From: Climacium dendroides
Taxonomy: Eukaryota > Streptophyta > Bryopsida > Hypnales > Climaciaceae
NCBI GenBank assembly: GCA_950106755.1
Contig: OX467083.1
Coordinates: 50,668,555 to 50,732,554 of the forward strand
Reading direction: 5' to 3'
DNA: 64,000 bases
The position numbers and the translations under genes are program-made. Under the pieces are notes generated by a model that was not told the origin of the DNA, did not search any database, and worked only from the letters and a program-made list of their open reading frames with translations. Position 1 is the first letter of the stretch. Every line of letters begins with the position of its first letter. Positions 34,150-46,950 of the stretch are shown here, piece after piece.

Positions 34150-34990
34150 CCATGGTGAATCCAAATCTTGAAAGGACCATAACTTTGCGAGAAGTTTCCA
34201 AATGGGACAAGCAAGCAGTCTATCGGCATCTACTCATTGCGTAGATGTCTAAAATGGGCTCACATGTCGGATTTGGAGCTCTGAGCACAAAATTACATCG
34301 GTTGGAAGTTCGAAAGGCTAAACGGTAACGTAACTTGGCGATTTGGATTGGAAGTGAGTGATCTTCTACAACCCAAAGTTATCCAAGGACTTCCTTCCAC
34401 TTAGGACGGGTGGTCTGTCGAATACCACAGAGAGTACTATAGGAGGGGTTGGTCTCCCTCTTCTCTCCCTCTTAAAGCCTTGGTGAGTCCCGGTGACTTA
34501 TGGGTGATGGTGGTGACTTCACCACCACTTCAAGGCACCATGAGACACTTGTGTATGTCCCGTGGCATCGGTTGGGTGGAGTCCTACTCCTTGCTAAGCC
34601 TCCTTGGATGTGTTCCGAGTTGTGAGTGTTGGTTACCTCTAGTGGATGAGTAGCAAATGTAAAAAAGGCTAGTATGGAGTGGAGTGACACTCAAGGGCGG
34701 TTAGGACCATGGTGAGTAGTGCCACTATGGGTCCTTGCACATTGAGGGAGAAGTCCCACCCTATGTTACTAAGTGACATACCCGATGTCACGATGGGAGT
34801 GTGTGCTAGTAGTTTTAGTGACTGAAACTTGACAAAATGAGTTGGAAATGTAGACTAACACTGTATGTGCTTGGCATGTGCAATAATAGGCAGTTTGTGA
34901 CCAAGTGATGCTATAAGTAAGTTGTGGTGAATCCAGTGAGCTGCTGAAAGTTGTAAAATGTCATTTGGGTCGCGACAAACTAGGATGTCA
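34150..34990. mobile_element. LTR-like fragment, direct copy of part of 53517-54808
   Basis: About 840 bp align with 53985-54808 in the same orientation at about 80-85% by eye, sharing GCGTAGATGTCTAAAATGGG, GGTCTGTCGAATACC and GTCATTTGGGTCGC. It ends in GGGTCGCGACA, a typical LTR end, but lacks the left TGTCACACCC end. The reverse strand has a short chance frame only. Confidence 0.65.
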
Positions 34991-36430
34991 CTATGAACAA
35001 CTTTGTGACTTTAATGTATTGCTTTTGAGAACATGTTTAAGCTCATTACATTTGAAAAAGAATGAGGCCTCACCAAATTTTAAAGACCTCATGTTTTTCT
35101 ACGCCTCATTATTTTTCTAATAAATCCTAAACTAGGGGCAAAAATGAAAAGAAGAATTTTTGTGTCAATATTTCATATCATGAAGAAAATATAATACAAA
35201 TGTGTGCAATTTGTGCATTTGCATTTTTTTTCTTATTTCTTCATTGGCAATTCTTTAAAGTAGGAAGAAAATGTTTTATAGAAAAATTGATCTGATATTT
35301 AATTTACATAATTTGTTATTGGTTATTTAAATTTGGTATTGAAACTATTGTTGTTTAGATTGTATTTTTGCTTTGTTTTGAGTTGTTATAATGTTGTTCT
35401 TAATTATTAATGATTTTATGTAGCTTATCTAAATGTATGGTTTCTTGTTTTAGACCAATGTAGAGTAACATTGGATGGAATTTAGAAGCTTGAGCAACTT
35501 TTTGATGATTTTTGCCCAAGGATTGTTTGTTGTCTATTATAATAACTGGAAATATTCAAGGGATGTTTTTGAAGGGACTATAAATAATACTCTTTAAATA
35601 TAATATACAAAACTATTTGGCAAATATTATGAACATATATTCGAATTTGATTTTTGAAGCCCACACATTGGTTATAAAATTTTAAAACTTTATTTCCCAA
35701 TATATAGAAAAACCTATATTAGGATTCTACCCACTTTCTAAGACAACCAATAGTGATATGCTTGATGATCTTTGCCAATATTTCATTGGTTAATTGAATG
35801 GAATGGATAAAATGAGCTTAGATGATACATGTAAGCTTGAAAGAACATCAATCCATTTGTAGAACCAGAAGTCTAAATTCAAATCTGCATGAAAAAAAAT
35901 TATGAAATACAATATTTTCCAAGTAACCGCGCGGAGTTACATGACCGTGAGCGTGAGAGACCGAATGCATTAGACAAAGTGGGCGTGAATTCGCTTGCCA
36001 AATTGACACGAGGACAGGGCAGGGTTCAACCCCTGAACTTGCCTATTCGGTGAGAGATGCGAGTTCCAGAGAGCACTCTTGTCAACGCACTTTTTAACTT
36101 GAAAACTTCAGAAAAAGTTCCTCCCAATCGGAACAAATCTCCCCAATCCCCCTATTGCATCCAACCCAAGATGGGTTGATGATACCGTCGATTCGAAAAA
36201 AAATGGAGTGTACAGCCATCCCCTATTGCATCCAACCCAAATCACCACAAGCAACTTCAGATTCATCTTCCAAATGGGAGACTCGTATACAACCACGAGC
36301 ATCATAACACATCGTACAAAACCACAGGCGGCGACAAATGCCGAGGTCTCGCATGAGCACTGGCCCATGAACCCTTGCAATTACACCATCCGCACGCCCC
36401 CGTCACAGGCCCAGATCTCCAGGAGGTGCA
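34991..36430. other. AT-rich spacer, no gene
   Basis: Nothing recognisable. A 20-bp direct repeat CCCTATTGCATCCAACCCAA occurs at about 36150 and 36222. Confidence 0.45.
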
Positions 36431-36433
36431 CAT

Positions 36434-36522
36434 TGGAAAATTCGTGTAGCGCTACACTGCATGCTTACAGTTCAACCTTGACATTCACGTTGCACCTACA
36501 GACCAGAAACTAATCGAATCAC
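36434..36522. repeat. Downstream copy of the CP29 3' UTR segment
   Basis: About 89 bp match 36712-36800, the segment from the CP29 stop codon into its 3' UTR on the minus strand. Shared words are GGAAAATTCGTGTA/GGAAAATTTGTGTA, GCATGCTTACA and AGAAACTAATC. The two copies are 278 bp apart in direct orientation. Confidence 0.7.
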
Positions 36523-36797
36523 GGACATGTCACCGGTCATCCCAATTGTCCAAGAGGCCCCTCCAAGCATTTGAATGACTACCAGAATCAAGGGCGCGCA
36601 CAACCGAAACAGTCGAGGACGCGAGGACGCGCAAGCAGTCGCAAACAACCCACACCAACGCCCTCGGATACATGCCCACAGCATCATACCCATGAACCCC
36701 AGCACTTGACTCGGAAAATTTGTGTAATATTACATTGCATGCTTACAATAAAACCCTGGGCATTGGTGCTGCAGCTACAGACAAGAAACTAATCAAA

Positions 36798-38054
36798 TCA
36801 CTTCGAGAACGTGTCGAAGATGGTGGTGTGCAGGGGATCCGCAAGGTGGGTGGCCCAGTTGTCCAGGGGTCCCTTGCCCGTGGCGGCGGCCTGGACGGCG
36901 AACCCGAAGGCGGCAACCATGGCCAACCTTGCGTGCTTAATTTCGGCTAATTTCAGAACCTCCTTCTTCTCGGGATCGTCGGCCAACTTCAGTGGGTCGA
37001 AGTACTTGCCACCCGGGTACAGACGCTTCTCGGGGTTCAACTCCCCGTTCCTGTAGAACTCGATCAGGCCCACCAGAAGGACTTCGATGTAAACCAGGCT
37101 CGTGATGCTGAACGGCAGGGGCAGACCGAAGTACGAAGCACCGTCCACCAGCTCCACCTGACAACACACGGAGCAACGCAATCCCACACTCCTGTGTCAC
37201 AACTCCAATGCAATCTTACAAGCCTCAACTACAGCACCCACACCATCCATTCCTTTCAGGAAGAAGAGGCAGCTTCGTGACCACGACCCACTAACATTCT
37301 TTAATGCTTCCTGCACCGTACTGGCGGATAGCGATCGTCACCAGAAAAACTCCGAGAACCACCAAGAACGACTCCGAGCCCCACGAAAGCGCAGGATACA
37401 CATCGCATTGCTACACCGAGCGGAAAACCTTCGCATTCAATCGAACGCAAACACCGCAGGCGGGGCATACTCCACGCAATTTAGCAATACAATCACCAGC
37501 AGATAAAACCTCACCTTTCCGGCGTCTTGCCAAGTGACCCCCGTGAGCGCCTCCACGGACAGAGCTCCCAAAATGGCCAGCATCGCCCACCGGCCGTGGA
37601 TGAGCTCGCATTCCCTGAACCTCTGGAGCCCGAACACCTCGCTGTAGGGCTGGAACGGGGTCGGGTTGATGTCCGCCTTCTTCGACACTCGGCTCCCGAT
37701 CACGTCGCCGGCCAGGTTCTTTGCCAGGTTCTGGTTCAGCGAGTCCAACTCTACCTGCAAGTACTCGGGGCTCTTGCCCAGCGCCAGCGGGTCGAATCCA
37801 TAGTCGCCCACCAGAGACCCGTCCAGCCACTCCGGCGCCTTCGCCCCTGGAAACCACAGCGGCCTGTCGGCGCCGGAGCCCGAGAACTTCTTCTGCGCGC
37901 TCCTCGCCGCCTGCTTCACCTTCTTCGTGCCGGCCGCGAACCTGGCCACCACGCGGGCGCCATTCGACCTCCCCAGGCGCTCCACGGAGCCCACGAACTC
38001 GCTCGTTCCGCAGAACGACGACGCGATGCTGGCGCTCCTCAACGCTTGAGCCAT
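36798..38054 (-). CDS. LHCB4: Chlorophyll a/b-binding protein CP29 (Lhcb4)
   Basis: Two exons, 38054-37515 and 37157-36798, join after GVTWQDAGK in phase 0 (donor GTGAGG, acceptor TTGTCAG) to give 299 residues, close to the usual 285-290. CP29 is a minor antenna of photosystem II in the thylakoid membrane that passes energy from LHCII to the core. The first 55 or so residues are a Ser/Arg-rich chloroplast transit peptide. The mature part has the Lhcb4 signature [20 protein letters not shown], the helix B region [16 protein letters not shown] (Glu148, Glu150, His153, Arg155) and the helix C/A region [20 protein letters not shown] (Glu252, His255, Arg257), ending in [12 protein letters not shown]. 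The coding sequence is markedly GC-rich against AT-rich flanks, as for a highly expressed gene. All ligand residues I can check are intact. Start chosen at the ATG before the transit peptide. Confidence 0.96.
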
Positions 38055-38359
38055 GGCTGCAGCCGCGGTGGGGGCGAGTCGGACTCGAAGCTTATCTCAC
38101 GACGCGATCGCTCTCGCTCGCTGCCCGGTGATTCCCACGCTCAGACTCGGACTACACTGGCTGGCTGGCTGCCTGCTGGTCCTTCCTTCCCCTCTCAAGG
38201 TGGCGCGCCTGTGCTTTGAGGGTGCTGCTGCTGCCGGGATGAAGTGGAGGCCAGGCGGATATCTGCAGCAGCCACGCGAGTGGAGGAGACGCGCCCGTCG
38301 CGCTGCGATGAGCCCTCATCCACCCTCGATCCCGGCCCGTTCCGGATGAAAAGCTTCCC

Positions 38360-38490
38360 ACTCGCGAAGATAAAGCGGACGATCCCGGTGGCCACACGGC
38401 GCCTGCCATTGGCCCATCCGTGCATGCCCCCCCGCCAGGATTATCCACTAGGACGCCTCCCTAGGCCCTGGCCCCTTTCGGATAATGAAA
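38360..38490 (-). promoter_or_regulatory. Possible light-responsive promoter region of CP29
   Basis: The GC-rich 400 bp upstream of the CP29 ATG hold three GATAA-type words (about 38367, 38436 and 38477), like the I-box elements of plant LHC promoters. I see no clear TATA box or CACGTG G-box, so this is a weak call. Confidence 0.25.
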
Positions 38491-38639
38491 ATCCCGGCAC
38501 CATTCCGGCGCACCAAGGTCCCACCGGACGCATGTGGAGAGCCAGCCACATCGATGGCTTTCTTTTTGGTATCATCGGAATTCTCTCTACCATTCTGCTG
38601 CGGTGCACATAAAACGGCATTGTGAGGCAAAATTTGCTT

Positions 38640-40730
38640 GATGCATATTCTTTACAAAGTTTTTTTTAACGTCTATTCTGTTCACAGTAGGAAGAGAATT
38701 CTGAGTATGGAATAGGACTCAGTCACGGCAGCAGGATGCTACACTATAATGAAATTTTGTGTCGTAGAACATCTCCTATAACTCACTCTAATTCTCATTT
38801 AGAACCTGATAATTAGTGTTCATGATGACAATGGGTGTTCATATTGGATACTGATTTAGTAAAGATGAACTATCATGGTCCTAATTTAAACTTTTTCTAT
38901 GGCAACTTTAGTCAACAATTAGTGTTCATGTGGACATTTAGTGTTGTTTACATGAGCAGCGTTGGTGCCTTTTATTGTTAGAATTTTACTGTTTGAGTTT
39001 GTAATTAGCATTGCAAGCACTAAATTTCATTATTAGTGACAATAGTGTGATTAATCAACGGACCCACCTGCAACTTGGTGGCAAGAGCTTTGGCATTTAA
39101 GTCTAAGCAGAATTGCACACTACTTGGACTCATTGATATCTTGGTCTACTGCAATTCTGTTCGTAGACAGAGAATTCTGAGAGACAATGATATGCCCATC
39201 TTTCTTTCTTTTCTCCATTTTCGTTCTTCAACCACCAAATTCAGTCGACGCTACAAATTCTTGGAAAACTTGGGCACATTTCAACACATTTGCAGCAATA
39301 TTTGTCTATTGCAATGCGTTTTCCTCAAACTTCCTGTAGACAACTAACCGACCACCCAATTGTTTGGTGATATGTGGGATATATGACCCATAAAATTCCA
39401 ATTGGATGGCTATGTCCAATTGGGATCTTCAAATTATGTCCAACAATAATCCTAGGCGAGAAATATTTCGTGTGCTCATTACAAGCGAGACAGTGTGGAA
39501 GACATACGTAGTACGTAGAAGTCCGCTTTCTAGGGGCCAATGATCCGCTGGATGAAGAGCTTCACTTTGGCATCTTTATGTTGAGGTACTCAGCACGTAT
39601 ATCAATGATTATCAGCAGCACATTCTAAACCTTTGAGGTAATTTGCTCGTTAGGCACTATTTAGCCAAGTCCCTGTAGAAAATACTTTGCATTATAGGCC
39701 ACAAAGACTTGATAATGAAGATTGGCACTGGTTACGATGCCTAGCACTATAATTTGGAAAATATCGTATCTAGTACAATATTTTCAAAATTATAGTGCCT
39801 AGCACGATGTTTTACGAGCAGGGAAATTTTTCAGGCAGGGCCGGCTACCCGTGTACTTAACGTAGTGGGAGTTCTCCCCCTTGAGCCTCCCATTATGTAA
39901 AGGCCCCGCACCTCAGGCTTGGACTTCTGCCCTCGCCTTCAAGGCAGGGCCCTCACATGATGTGAGTGTTTTGATCTCCACCCTTGAGACCAAACATGCA
40001 CAACTAGGTTCTAAATAAATTAGTAAATTCTTCATAAATGATGGAAGTTTATTCTATTCTAACTATTGGAATTGACTTTGTATTTTTGTATTATTTTCTA
40101 TTCTTTAGCTTCTACCTCAATTCTAACTTAGACTTTAATTGGTTAACTTGGTTGACTTAAATCTTCAATTTGTTTTAGATATTTCACTATCCATCCGATT
40201 TAGAGGAAAGTTAGTTTCGATATATTCCTTAGAAGATTCCAACCCTAACTTATTCTTTAGCTATTATTTGACCTAATGGATAAATTTTAAAGCATTCCTT
40301 ACTACTTTGGGTAATTTTGGATTTTATTTCTTCTTCCAAGGTTAATTAATTTTATCTTTGAGGTTCTACTTTTATCTTCCTACAAGATAGAGAACTTCTT
40401 ACTTTTGACCGTTTGGATAGAAATTGTTTACGGTCGAAGTTTGACCATTGTCCTGTTACCAACTTTCCTCATTGATTTTCTTTCACCTTTGAATGTCTAA
40501 ATTACTTCAATCTTTTATTTTTAACTCCTACTTTAATCTAGATTCTAAATTTTTTTCAGATTCTTTTGGAAGACCTTTAATCTTTTATCTATTTTTACTA
40601 TGATTTTTCATTCAAGGCAATTTTATTTTAATTCTAATTTTACTTTTATCGTTAAATCATTTTACCTTCAAGATTTTGATTTCTCTTTGGATAAAAGTCA
40701 ATTTTTCTATTTCAAGATTCCTAGTAAAAA
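38640..40730. other. AT-rich intergenic DNA without a gene
   Basis: No supported coding frame. A short inverted word pair is seen near 39744-39800 (GCCTAGCACTATAATTTGGAAAATAT and its inverse), which may be a small hairpin. Confidence 0.4.
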
Positions 40731-40856
40731 GTTAATTTTTAAAAGTTAAAAAGTTAATTTTTAAAAGTTAAAAAGTTAATTTTTAAAAGTTAAAAAGTTA
40801 ATTTTTAAAAGTTAAAAAGTTAATTTTTAAAAGTTAAAAAGTTAATTTTTAAAAGT
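40731..40856. repeat. 22-bp AT-rich tandem repeat, about 5.7 copies
   Basis: The unit is GTTAATTTTT followed by AAAAGTTAAAAA, repeated with no mismatch from 40731 to the last partial copy. Perfect identity of all units points to recent expansion. Confidence 0.95.
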
Positions 40857-42240
40857 AAATTTTAACCGTTAACTGGTTCATCAAAATTTACCACTAATTC
40901 TTTTTACTTGTCCACTTGAGATTACTTTAATCTCCCTTCACTTCTGTCTTTTACTTTTGATAGAATAAAATCCTATTGTTCTTTAGCTTTTATGTTAATT
41001 GATTGTGAAATAAATTTTGACCGCTAATGGTTCTTAAGTATTTACCTATTAATTCCTTCTATCCTTGGTTTAATTATTCTTCTACTTTCTCAATTTTATT
41101 CTATGCTAATTTTATAGTTCCTTCCTTATTCTTTTGGTGCTTTTGAGGTAACTCTAAGTTTTCATCCAAATTTAAATTAAACTTCTTTCTAGCATAACTT
41201 TTGGGATTTTAGCTGGATTTTGAAGTGTAATATAAATTTGGAAAGATGATGGAATTTTCTATGCAGTTCTAAATTTTAATTCTACTCTTTGAGTAATTTT
41301 AACGGTCTGAATTTAAATTTTACCTACGGCCCTAATTGCTAAGCCAAATCAAAATTATAATTGAAATCAAAACATAATTAAGGGGTTCTGTTTAAGCACT
41401 AACCTCAATGTTGTTGATCTTCTCTTCACTAGTTTGAACTTTAAATTCCATCACTTGAGTGTATGCTCCTTCCATCTCCTGCTATATTTTCGATTTGTGT
41501 AGTTGAGAAATTCGTGAATTTTTTGGTCTTGTAATTTTCTTGTCTTTTTGCTCCTATTTTCTTTTTTTCACTTTTCCTTTATCTTTCTAATTTTCTTCTT
41601 CTTCTTTTTCAATTGGCTTTGAAAGACAAAACATAAAAAATTTAATCTACTCAAATTTCAATTATTAGCTAAATGGCTTTAAAAGTCAATCAAGCTCCAA
41701 CTAAGCTTCTTTAACCTTTTCTATATTATAGCTAGTCTCTAGGCTTCTCCCAAAGTCAAACTATTCTTTATTGTCTTTTCAATTTATCTTTTAATCCAAA
41801 ACAAAATGTGGTTATAAAAGTCAACTATTTTCTATTTTTGTTTTTTTCTATTTATCTTATAACAAAACTCCAACCTTGTTTAATGGATAAATATTCTCTA
41901 AGGAATTAGTACGTGTAATTTGAAGTCCTTCCTTCTCTTGAATCTCCTACTTGAGCACTTGATTGCTTCACTTGTATTTTGTTTTGTGAACTTTGTGGTT
42001 GCTTAAGTTATGGCTTTGTCTCCAAATCAAGTTCTGTCAATGTTGGAATGTAAGTAATGAGCAACAAATAGAGATTTTTAGTGCATCTAGTATGTAATTG
42101 CAACACATCACCGCTCTTGTGGAATACGTGAAATTCAAGTAAGTAGGAAATAGGAGTGGAGAGGAGTAAGGTAGTGTAGAATTTTTTCTTAAATATGGAA
42201 GAAATAGAAGAAATAAGTATCAAACTTTAGATAGCTAGTA
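40857..42240. other. T-rich spacer, no gene
   Basis: Pyrimidine-rich with many TTCTT and TTTTCTATT words. Nothing recognisable. Confidence 0.4.
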
Positions 42241-42784
42241 TCTGGAACTAGATCGTACCAGAACTAGATGGAATCGGGGATGGAAACCGGAACTATCGGA
42301 TCCCGAGAACTTGCAATTTTTAGGTTCTGGCCTAGAGGGACTAAAGAACCATTATGGAAACAGTTTGGAATCCATTTATCTTGGGAACGTTGGAGAACCG
42401 TGAGGTACTTAAGCCCACCACCACACTAATTTTTTTTTTTTTTTTTTTTATACGTTTTCGCACGTGGTTAGCTAAGTGAAAGAATGGTGAGTTAGGATCC
42501 AGTTTAGGAAGAGCGAAGTAAGGTTGGTGCCGATTACACCAGATTAGACATAGCTATTAGGTTACGGAAGTCTACAATCGCAGCCTAGATGGTCATTTCA
42601 GCCATTCTGTCTGCTCCAAATAATAAAAAAATTCTAGATAAGGATTTGATTAGGATGGGATGTCTAGGGTTGATCTAGAGGCCATGGAGTCTTAAGAGTG
42701 AGGTAATGATTCAAGAACTCACCGAGAGGGTTCCGAATCAATACGAGAGTAGTGACTCATAATTTGGACCATGGATATGTAGAC

Positions 42785-43908
42785 AGAGATTTATGGATTT
42801 GCCAAAACAGGATATGAATTTGCTTCTTTAGTAGATAAGTATGCCACCGAAAAGTTCTGGAATCTAGCTCATCCAAAGGAAGGATACGCCATTAGTGACT
42901 ATAGGGATGTTAGATAGAGGCAGGTGTTGGAATTCCTAATCCTACTCTTGTATTCGAAAAAGCCTACTTGGATTACGGTCACAATGGCCAATACCCTCTT
43001 CAAAACTTTGGAGGATCAATTGGAGTCAAATAATCAGGATAGTAATGGCTAAGCTAGCAGATACTATCTCGCATAGTAAATCTAGTCCAATCAATCCCTA
43101 CCTCTTCTATCTCTACCATTATAACGAGGTGCTGAATGATTTAGAGATGGTAGCGTACCAGACCGGAGTCGCGATCCTACAATACAAGCTCATAGAAGAA
43201 TACGGATCAGAGCATCCGCAGTCAAATTCAGAGGAGTAAGTTCCGGAAGTCAGGGAGGAACCCGCCAAACATCGAAGGAAGTCAATAGATCTGGCTTCAC
43301 AAAGAAAGTTGCTGCTATTGGAGGGAGTAGAGCCTAGCCAAGTTCCGATACAACATTGGAAGCTAGATCCTTTCGAGAACGGGATTCAATGGCTACACCA
43401 CACCAAAGAAACATATGACGAAATGGCAGCCGACATCTTCAAAGGTTTCTAGGCACTAGGTGGCATAGAGTCGGATCGCATCATCGAAGAGATCATGCAA
43501 AGATCAGGACCGGAAGTTCTACACAAAGACAAAAGAATCCAAAGTTTGGAGAAGGAACGCAATGACCTCAAGGCGTAGTTGACTTTGTTGAAGAAGGAAT
43601 TGAATACGGCATGGTAGAAGAAGTTGGAAGCTCTTCGGATCGTCCGGAACCTCACGGATACAATTCCGTTTGCAGTAGATGTGATGTTGAAAGTCAAACT
43701 CTTCAACGCTAAACTAATTGTGGACGGACATATAATTGGATTGAAGGTATTGAAGATCTTAGTCGACTTCGAAACACAGGTGGAGGCAATACTAAGGGAG
43801 CTACGATCATTGTCGCAGAACATCAATCATAACTGGGTCTTGGACCCATCCTTGTTTCCACAAGTACTTGTCGCTCTGTTTCCGGGTCTACAAAATCTGA
43901 ATCTATAG
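42785..43908 (+). pseudogene. Gag-like coiled-coil gene, decayed plus-strand copy
   Basis: The translation runs through several stops but aligns along its length with the minus-strand gene at 50649-52211. For example KFWNLAHPKEGYAI matches KFKGAANAKDGFAI there, VLEFLILLLYSKKPTW matches LLEFLVPILHPENPTR, and DVMLKVKLFN matches DVMAKAKLFD. The stops are four TAG (near 42914, 43451, 43577 and 43616) plus two TAA (about 43049 and 43238); a frameshift lies near 43045. Shape and context suggest an ORF-1/gag-like structural protein of a plant LTR element, but I see no protease, reverse transcriptase or zinc knuckle. Confidence 0.5.
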
Positions 43909-45366
43909 GAACCAGCTTAGTAGGTGTCAACATCGCCGATTCCTATCTAATAAGCTTCCATCTCTTTGCTGTCACTGCATTAAGATCAACCGGGGAACCC
44001 TTCTGCGAGCCAAACACCGATTTCAGAAGACAAAGAGGAGACACCATCTAAATCAATTAAGACCTTGACTCTGAAGCCTAGTCCAGCAAAGACGAAGACC
44101 TTTGATCCATTAGGTATTTAGGGTTTACAAGCGCCTTTCAAAACGCCACTTATTTCGATTTGCACTAACTTGGCTGGCCGGATAGGGGCTATAACGAATC
44201 CAATGTGGTCCTTTCCGGAAAGCTTTAGCCACATGGTCCAAGCAGCTGCAGCCTTGATGCCAAAGAAGGACAACACCGTGGTGAATTTAGCTAATTACTC
44301 ACCAAGAAATGATGACGTGGAGATTCTAAACTAGTGAGGAAGAATCTAGATCGGCCAAAACTGCTCAATCCGATCCTACAATCAAAACTCGGTCGGTAGT
44401 AAAGGCAACTCCACCCCTGAAGTCTTCTTCCTGGAGACTATCCATGCTAACGGTGAAGGATGGAGGTAGTTCAAAGAAGACACAGAAGGGTAGGTAGTTA
44501 AGAAATTTTAAGTTAGTGACTTTTTCAGAACGGGTTTCCGTGTGTGGACCTGAATTTTGATTTTCAAAGGACAACTGGCCAATGGCTTTTCGATTAATCC
44601 GGAATGGTCGATTGTGCTGTTGCCCTATTTTATTAATGATTGTTGAACTTTTTTGTTGTGGTTTTAAGAATGGGCATGTTTGTTGCCCTTCCATTCCACC
44701 TTAATTTGTTTCTGCTCCAACTCTTGTCATCTGAGCTGATTCCACTATGTTTGTTTTCTGACTTTAATTTGAGCAACTAGGCTTCCGCCCTAAGTATTTT
44801 CTTCATATAATGTTTTCCTTTCTTGTTCATTTGAATGTTGGAGTAGAAGAGGGAACGAGTAAAGAGGAGTTCGAATCTCTACCAACTAGATCTTAGTTGA
44901 AGAAGACAACTAGTCGAAGAATTTAGACTTGTGATTGAGGACTTGTATGTGGTGCCTTTAAATGATTGGAACGGTAATCCAGTAAGAACCTGGGAGGGAT
45001 GTAAATGCGAGTCCGGAAGTCCAAGACAATTTTCTTGTAGAGATAATCAACTGCTAGAGGAAAATTCCAACCTACTGGAAGGTCTGCCAACTACATAAGC
45101 AAGTTTAGAAACTGAATTCCAGAAACCTTCTTAGTTCCGGGTGTATTTAGATCCATTGTTGTAGTAAAAGGGGACCTAACGCAACCCTGTATGACCTACT
45201 AACCGATCCAAAATGTTGTGAGGGAGCCACCCCCTTGAATCATCGTGTGTTCTTGTTGTTTGTGTGTGTTTTGAGAGTGTGGAGAGTGTGTGAGGATTAT
45301 AAGTGGTGAAGTCTCTGCCCCTCTAAAGACCAACAATGGACCCTTTGAAGATAAAACAGAGGCATA
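43909..45366. other. Decayed element interior, no gene
   Basis: Follows the gag-like pseudogene with the same base composition. Short frames near 44050 and 44200 look like further decayed coding sequence, but nothing can be named. Confidence 0.35.
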
Positions 45367-45516
45367 CACTACTAGAAAATTTCGTTTTTATGTTGTTTTG
45401 GTCACGTTAATCCGGTCAAAATCTGACAAAAATCTGTTGGTTTCAACAGATTTCTGTCAGATTTTGACCGGATCAACGCGACCAAAACAACAGAAAAATG
45501 AAATTTTCTAGTAGTG
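45367..45516. mobile_element. 150-bp CACTA-type MITE, almost perfect hairpin
   Basis: It starts CACTACTAGAAAATTTC and ends with the inverse GAAATTTTCTAGTAGTG, and the two halves pair along nearly the whole length. A 3-bp target duplication ATA flanks it (45364-45366 and 45517-45519). CACTA ends with a 3-bp duplication are the mark of the CACTA/EnSpm superfamily. Confidence 0.92.
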
Positions 45517-45727
45517 ATATAAAACCAATACGGAGTAGCTTTATTTCCGGTGTCCAGAATAGGTCAGATTTGGATTGTATTCCCGATAGTGTTAAGATTT
45601 AGAAAAAAGTGAGGATTGAGGACGAATTGATGTTTGAGTAAATAGCTCCTAGAACCAAGTAAATTCGAATACCTAGGCTTAAAACAACATACTAAAATTC
45701 TCTGGAACGATATTTCATGTCATCTTA

Positions 45728-46850
45728 TGTCGTAGCACAGGGTGAACAATTTCCCTGTTATACTTTCAAAATCCCTCTAGAACATAACAAAAATGACCCT
45801 AAAGATCAAACCCGCGGGATTCTGTGAAGTAACTAGCTTTATCATACCATTAAGACTTCATCAACATAACAAATCTTGTTTCCTGTTTCAGATCTACCTA
45901 CCGGGAATACCAAAAACCACCCGAAAGCTACCAACCGGATTTCTCAACTTCCTATCCTGCTAGTATTCCAGACCGCTAATACACATTCAAATCAAAGATA
46001 GGACCAATCCGGTCCAGTTGGTAACCCTAACCAATCCGTTCCGGTCAGTCCTTTCCTCTCTTACACTCACATCCGATTTGATTTAGCCTCTGTTTAACCA
46101 TCAGAGGGGTCGCCTCTTATACTTGAGAGTGGTAGGCCCACCACTCCTTCCGTGACTTATAGTGGCTAAAGACCCACTTTCCTATTCTAACAATTTCCTA
46201 CTCTTTCTCGGATCCAGTTTGATCCCTCACAGTAGCACAGGCAAGAATCCGGCTACAGGTCACACAGAGATCCCCCGTACGATCCACTCATACTACAACG
46301 ACCTCGGAGTATATTCTTTTACCCGTACGAAGCTAAGCGAACTTAAGTACACACGTCCGTACCAGCACTAGCTCAAGTGATTCCGTTTATCCAACATGAT
46401 AGTGAGACCTCACAGGAGATCGGACATTCAACCGGATTTTCCACCCAGGAGTTCTAGCGCAGCTAAGGAATCCCTCCCTATCCGCCTAGCCTAACAACGT
46501 CTTTCTCACTCGGAACTTAGTAAACTCAAGAAATGCTGAGGAACTGTAACATACTCAAACTCTTCAACTCTCCGCTCACATGTAAAGATAGAGAACACAA
46601 CACTCAAGGGGAGAATTCACTCCTCAATCTACTCGCGCCTTCCTAACTCCTCAACATTCCGCTCTGCCAACCTCAGGAAATACAAAACAATGAAAGAGCA
46701 CAATAGAAAACACAAGAAAATTGGAAGAAGAAGACTCTCAGCTCACCTCGCGGTGGCTGATTTTATACTTAGAAAGAATTTACAACTAAAGCCGGAGATC
46801 ACGAAAAAGTGCTTGCGCGCCGAGCGAAAAATCCGGATCTGATCCATAAG
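45728..46850. repeat. Direct repeat A, left copy (paired with 49163-50520)
   Basis: It begins TGTCGTAGCACAGGGTGAAC and aligns with 49163 onward (TGTCACAGCACAGGGTAAGT). Shared phrases include AGAGGGGTC, GTAGGCCC, TTCCTATTCTAACAA, GGTCACACA and TACGATCC. About 75% identity by eye. It could be an LTR, since it starts TG, but its orientation relative to the two gag-like genes is inconsistent. Confidence 0.6.
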
Positions 46851-46950
46851 ACTAATTTAGGTTCCAGTTCCAGTCCTAACTAACTTACTAACCAATTTCC
46901 TATCCACACAAAAGCTGAAACTAATCATATCCTAACTATTCTCTAGCAGC

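Noticed and set aside
37527..38349. Long plus-strand frames over CP29 exon 1 and its promoter
   Set aside because: They are antisense shadows of a GC-rich coding exon.
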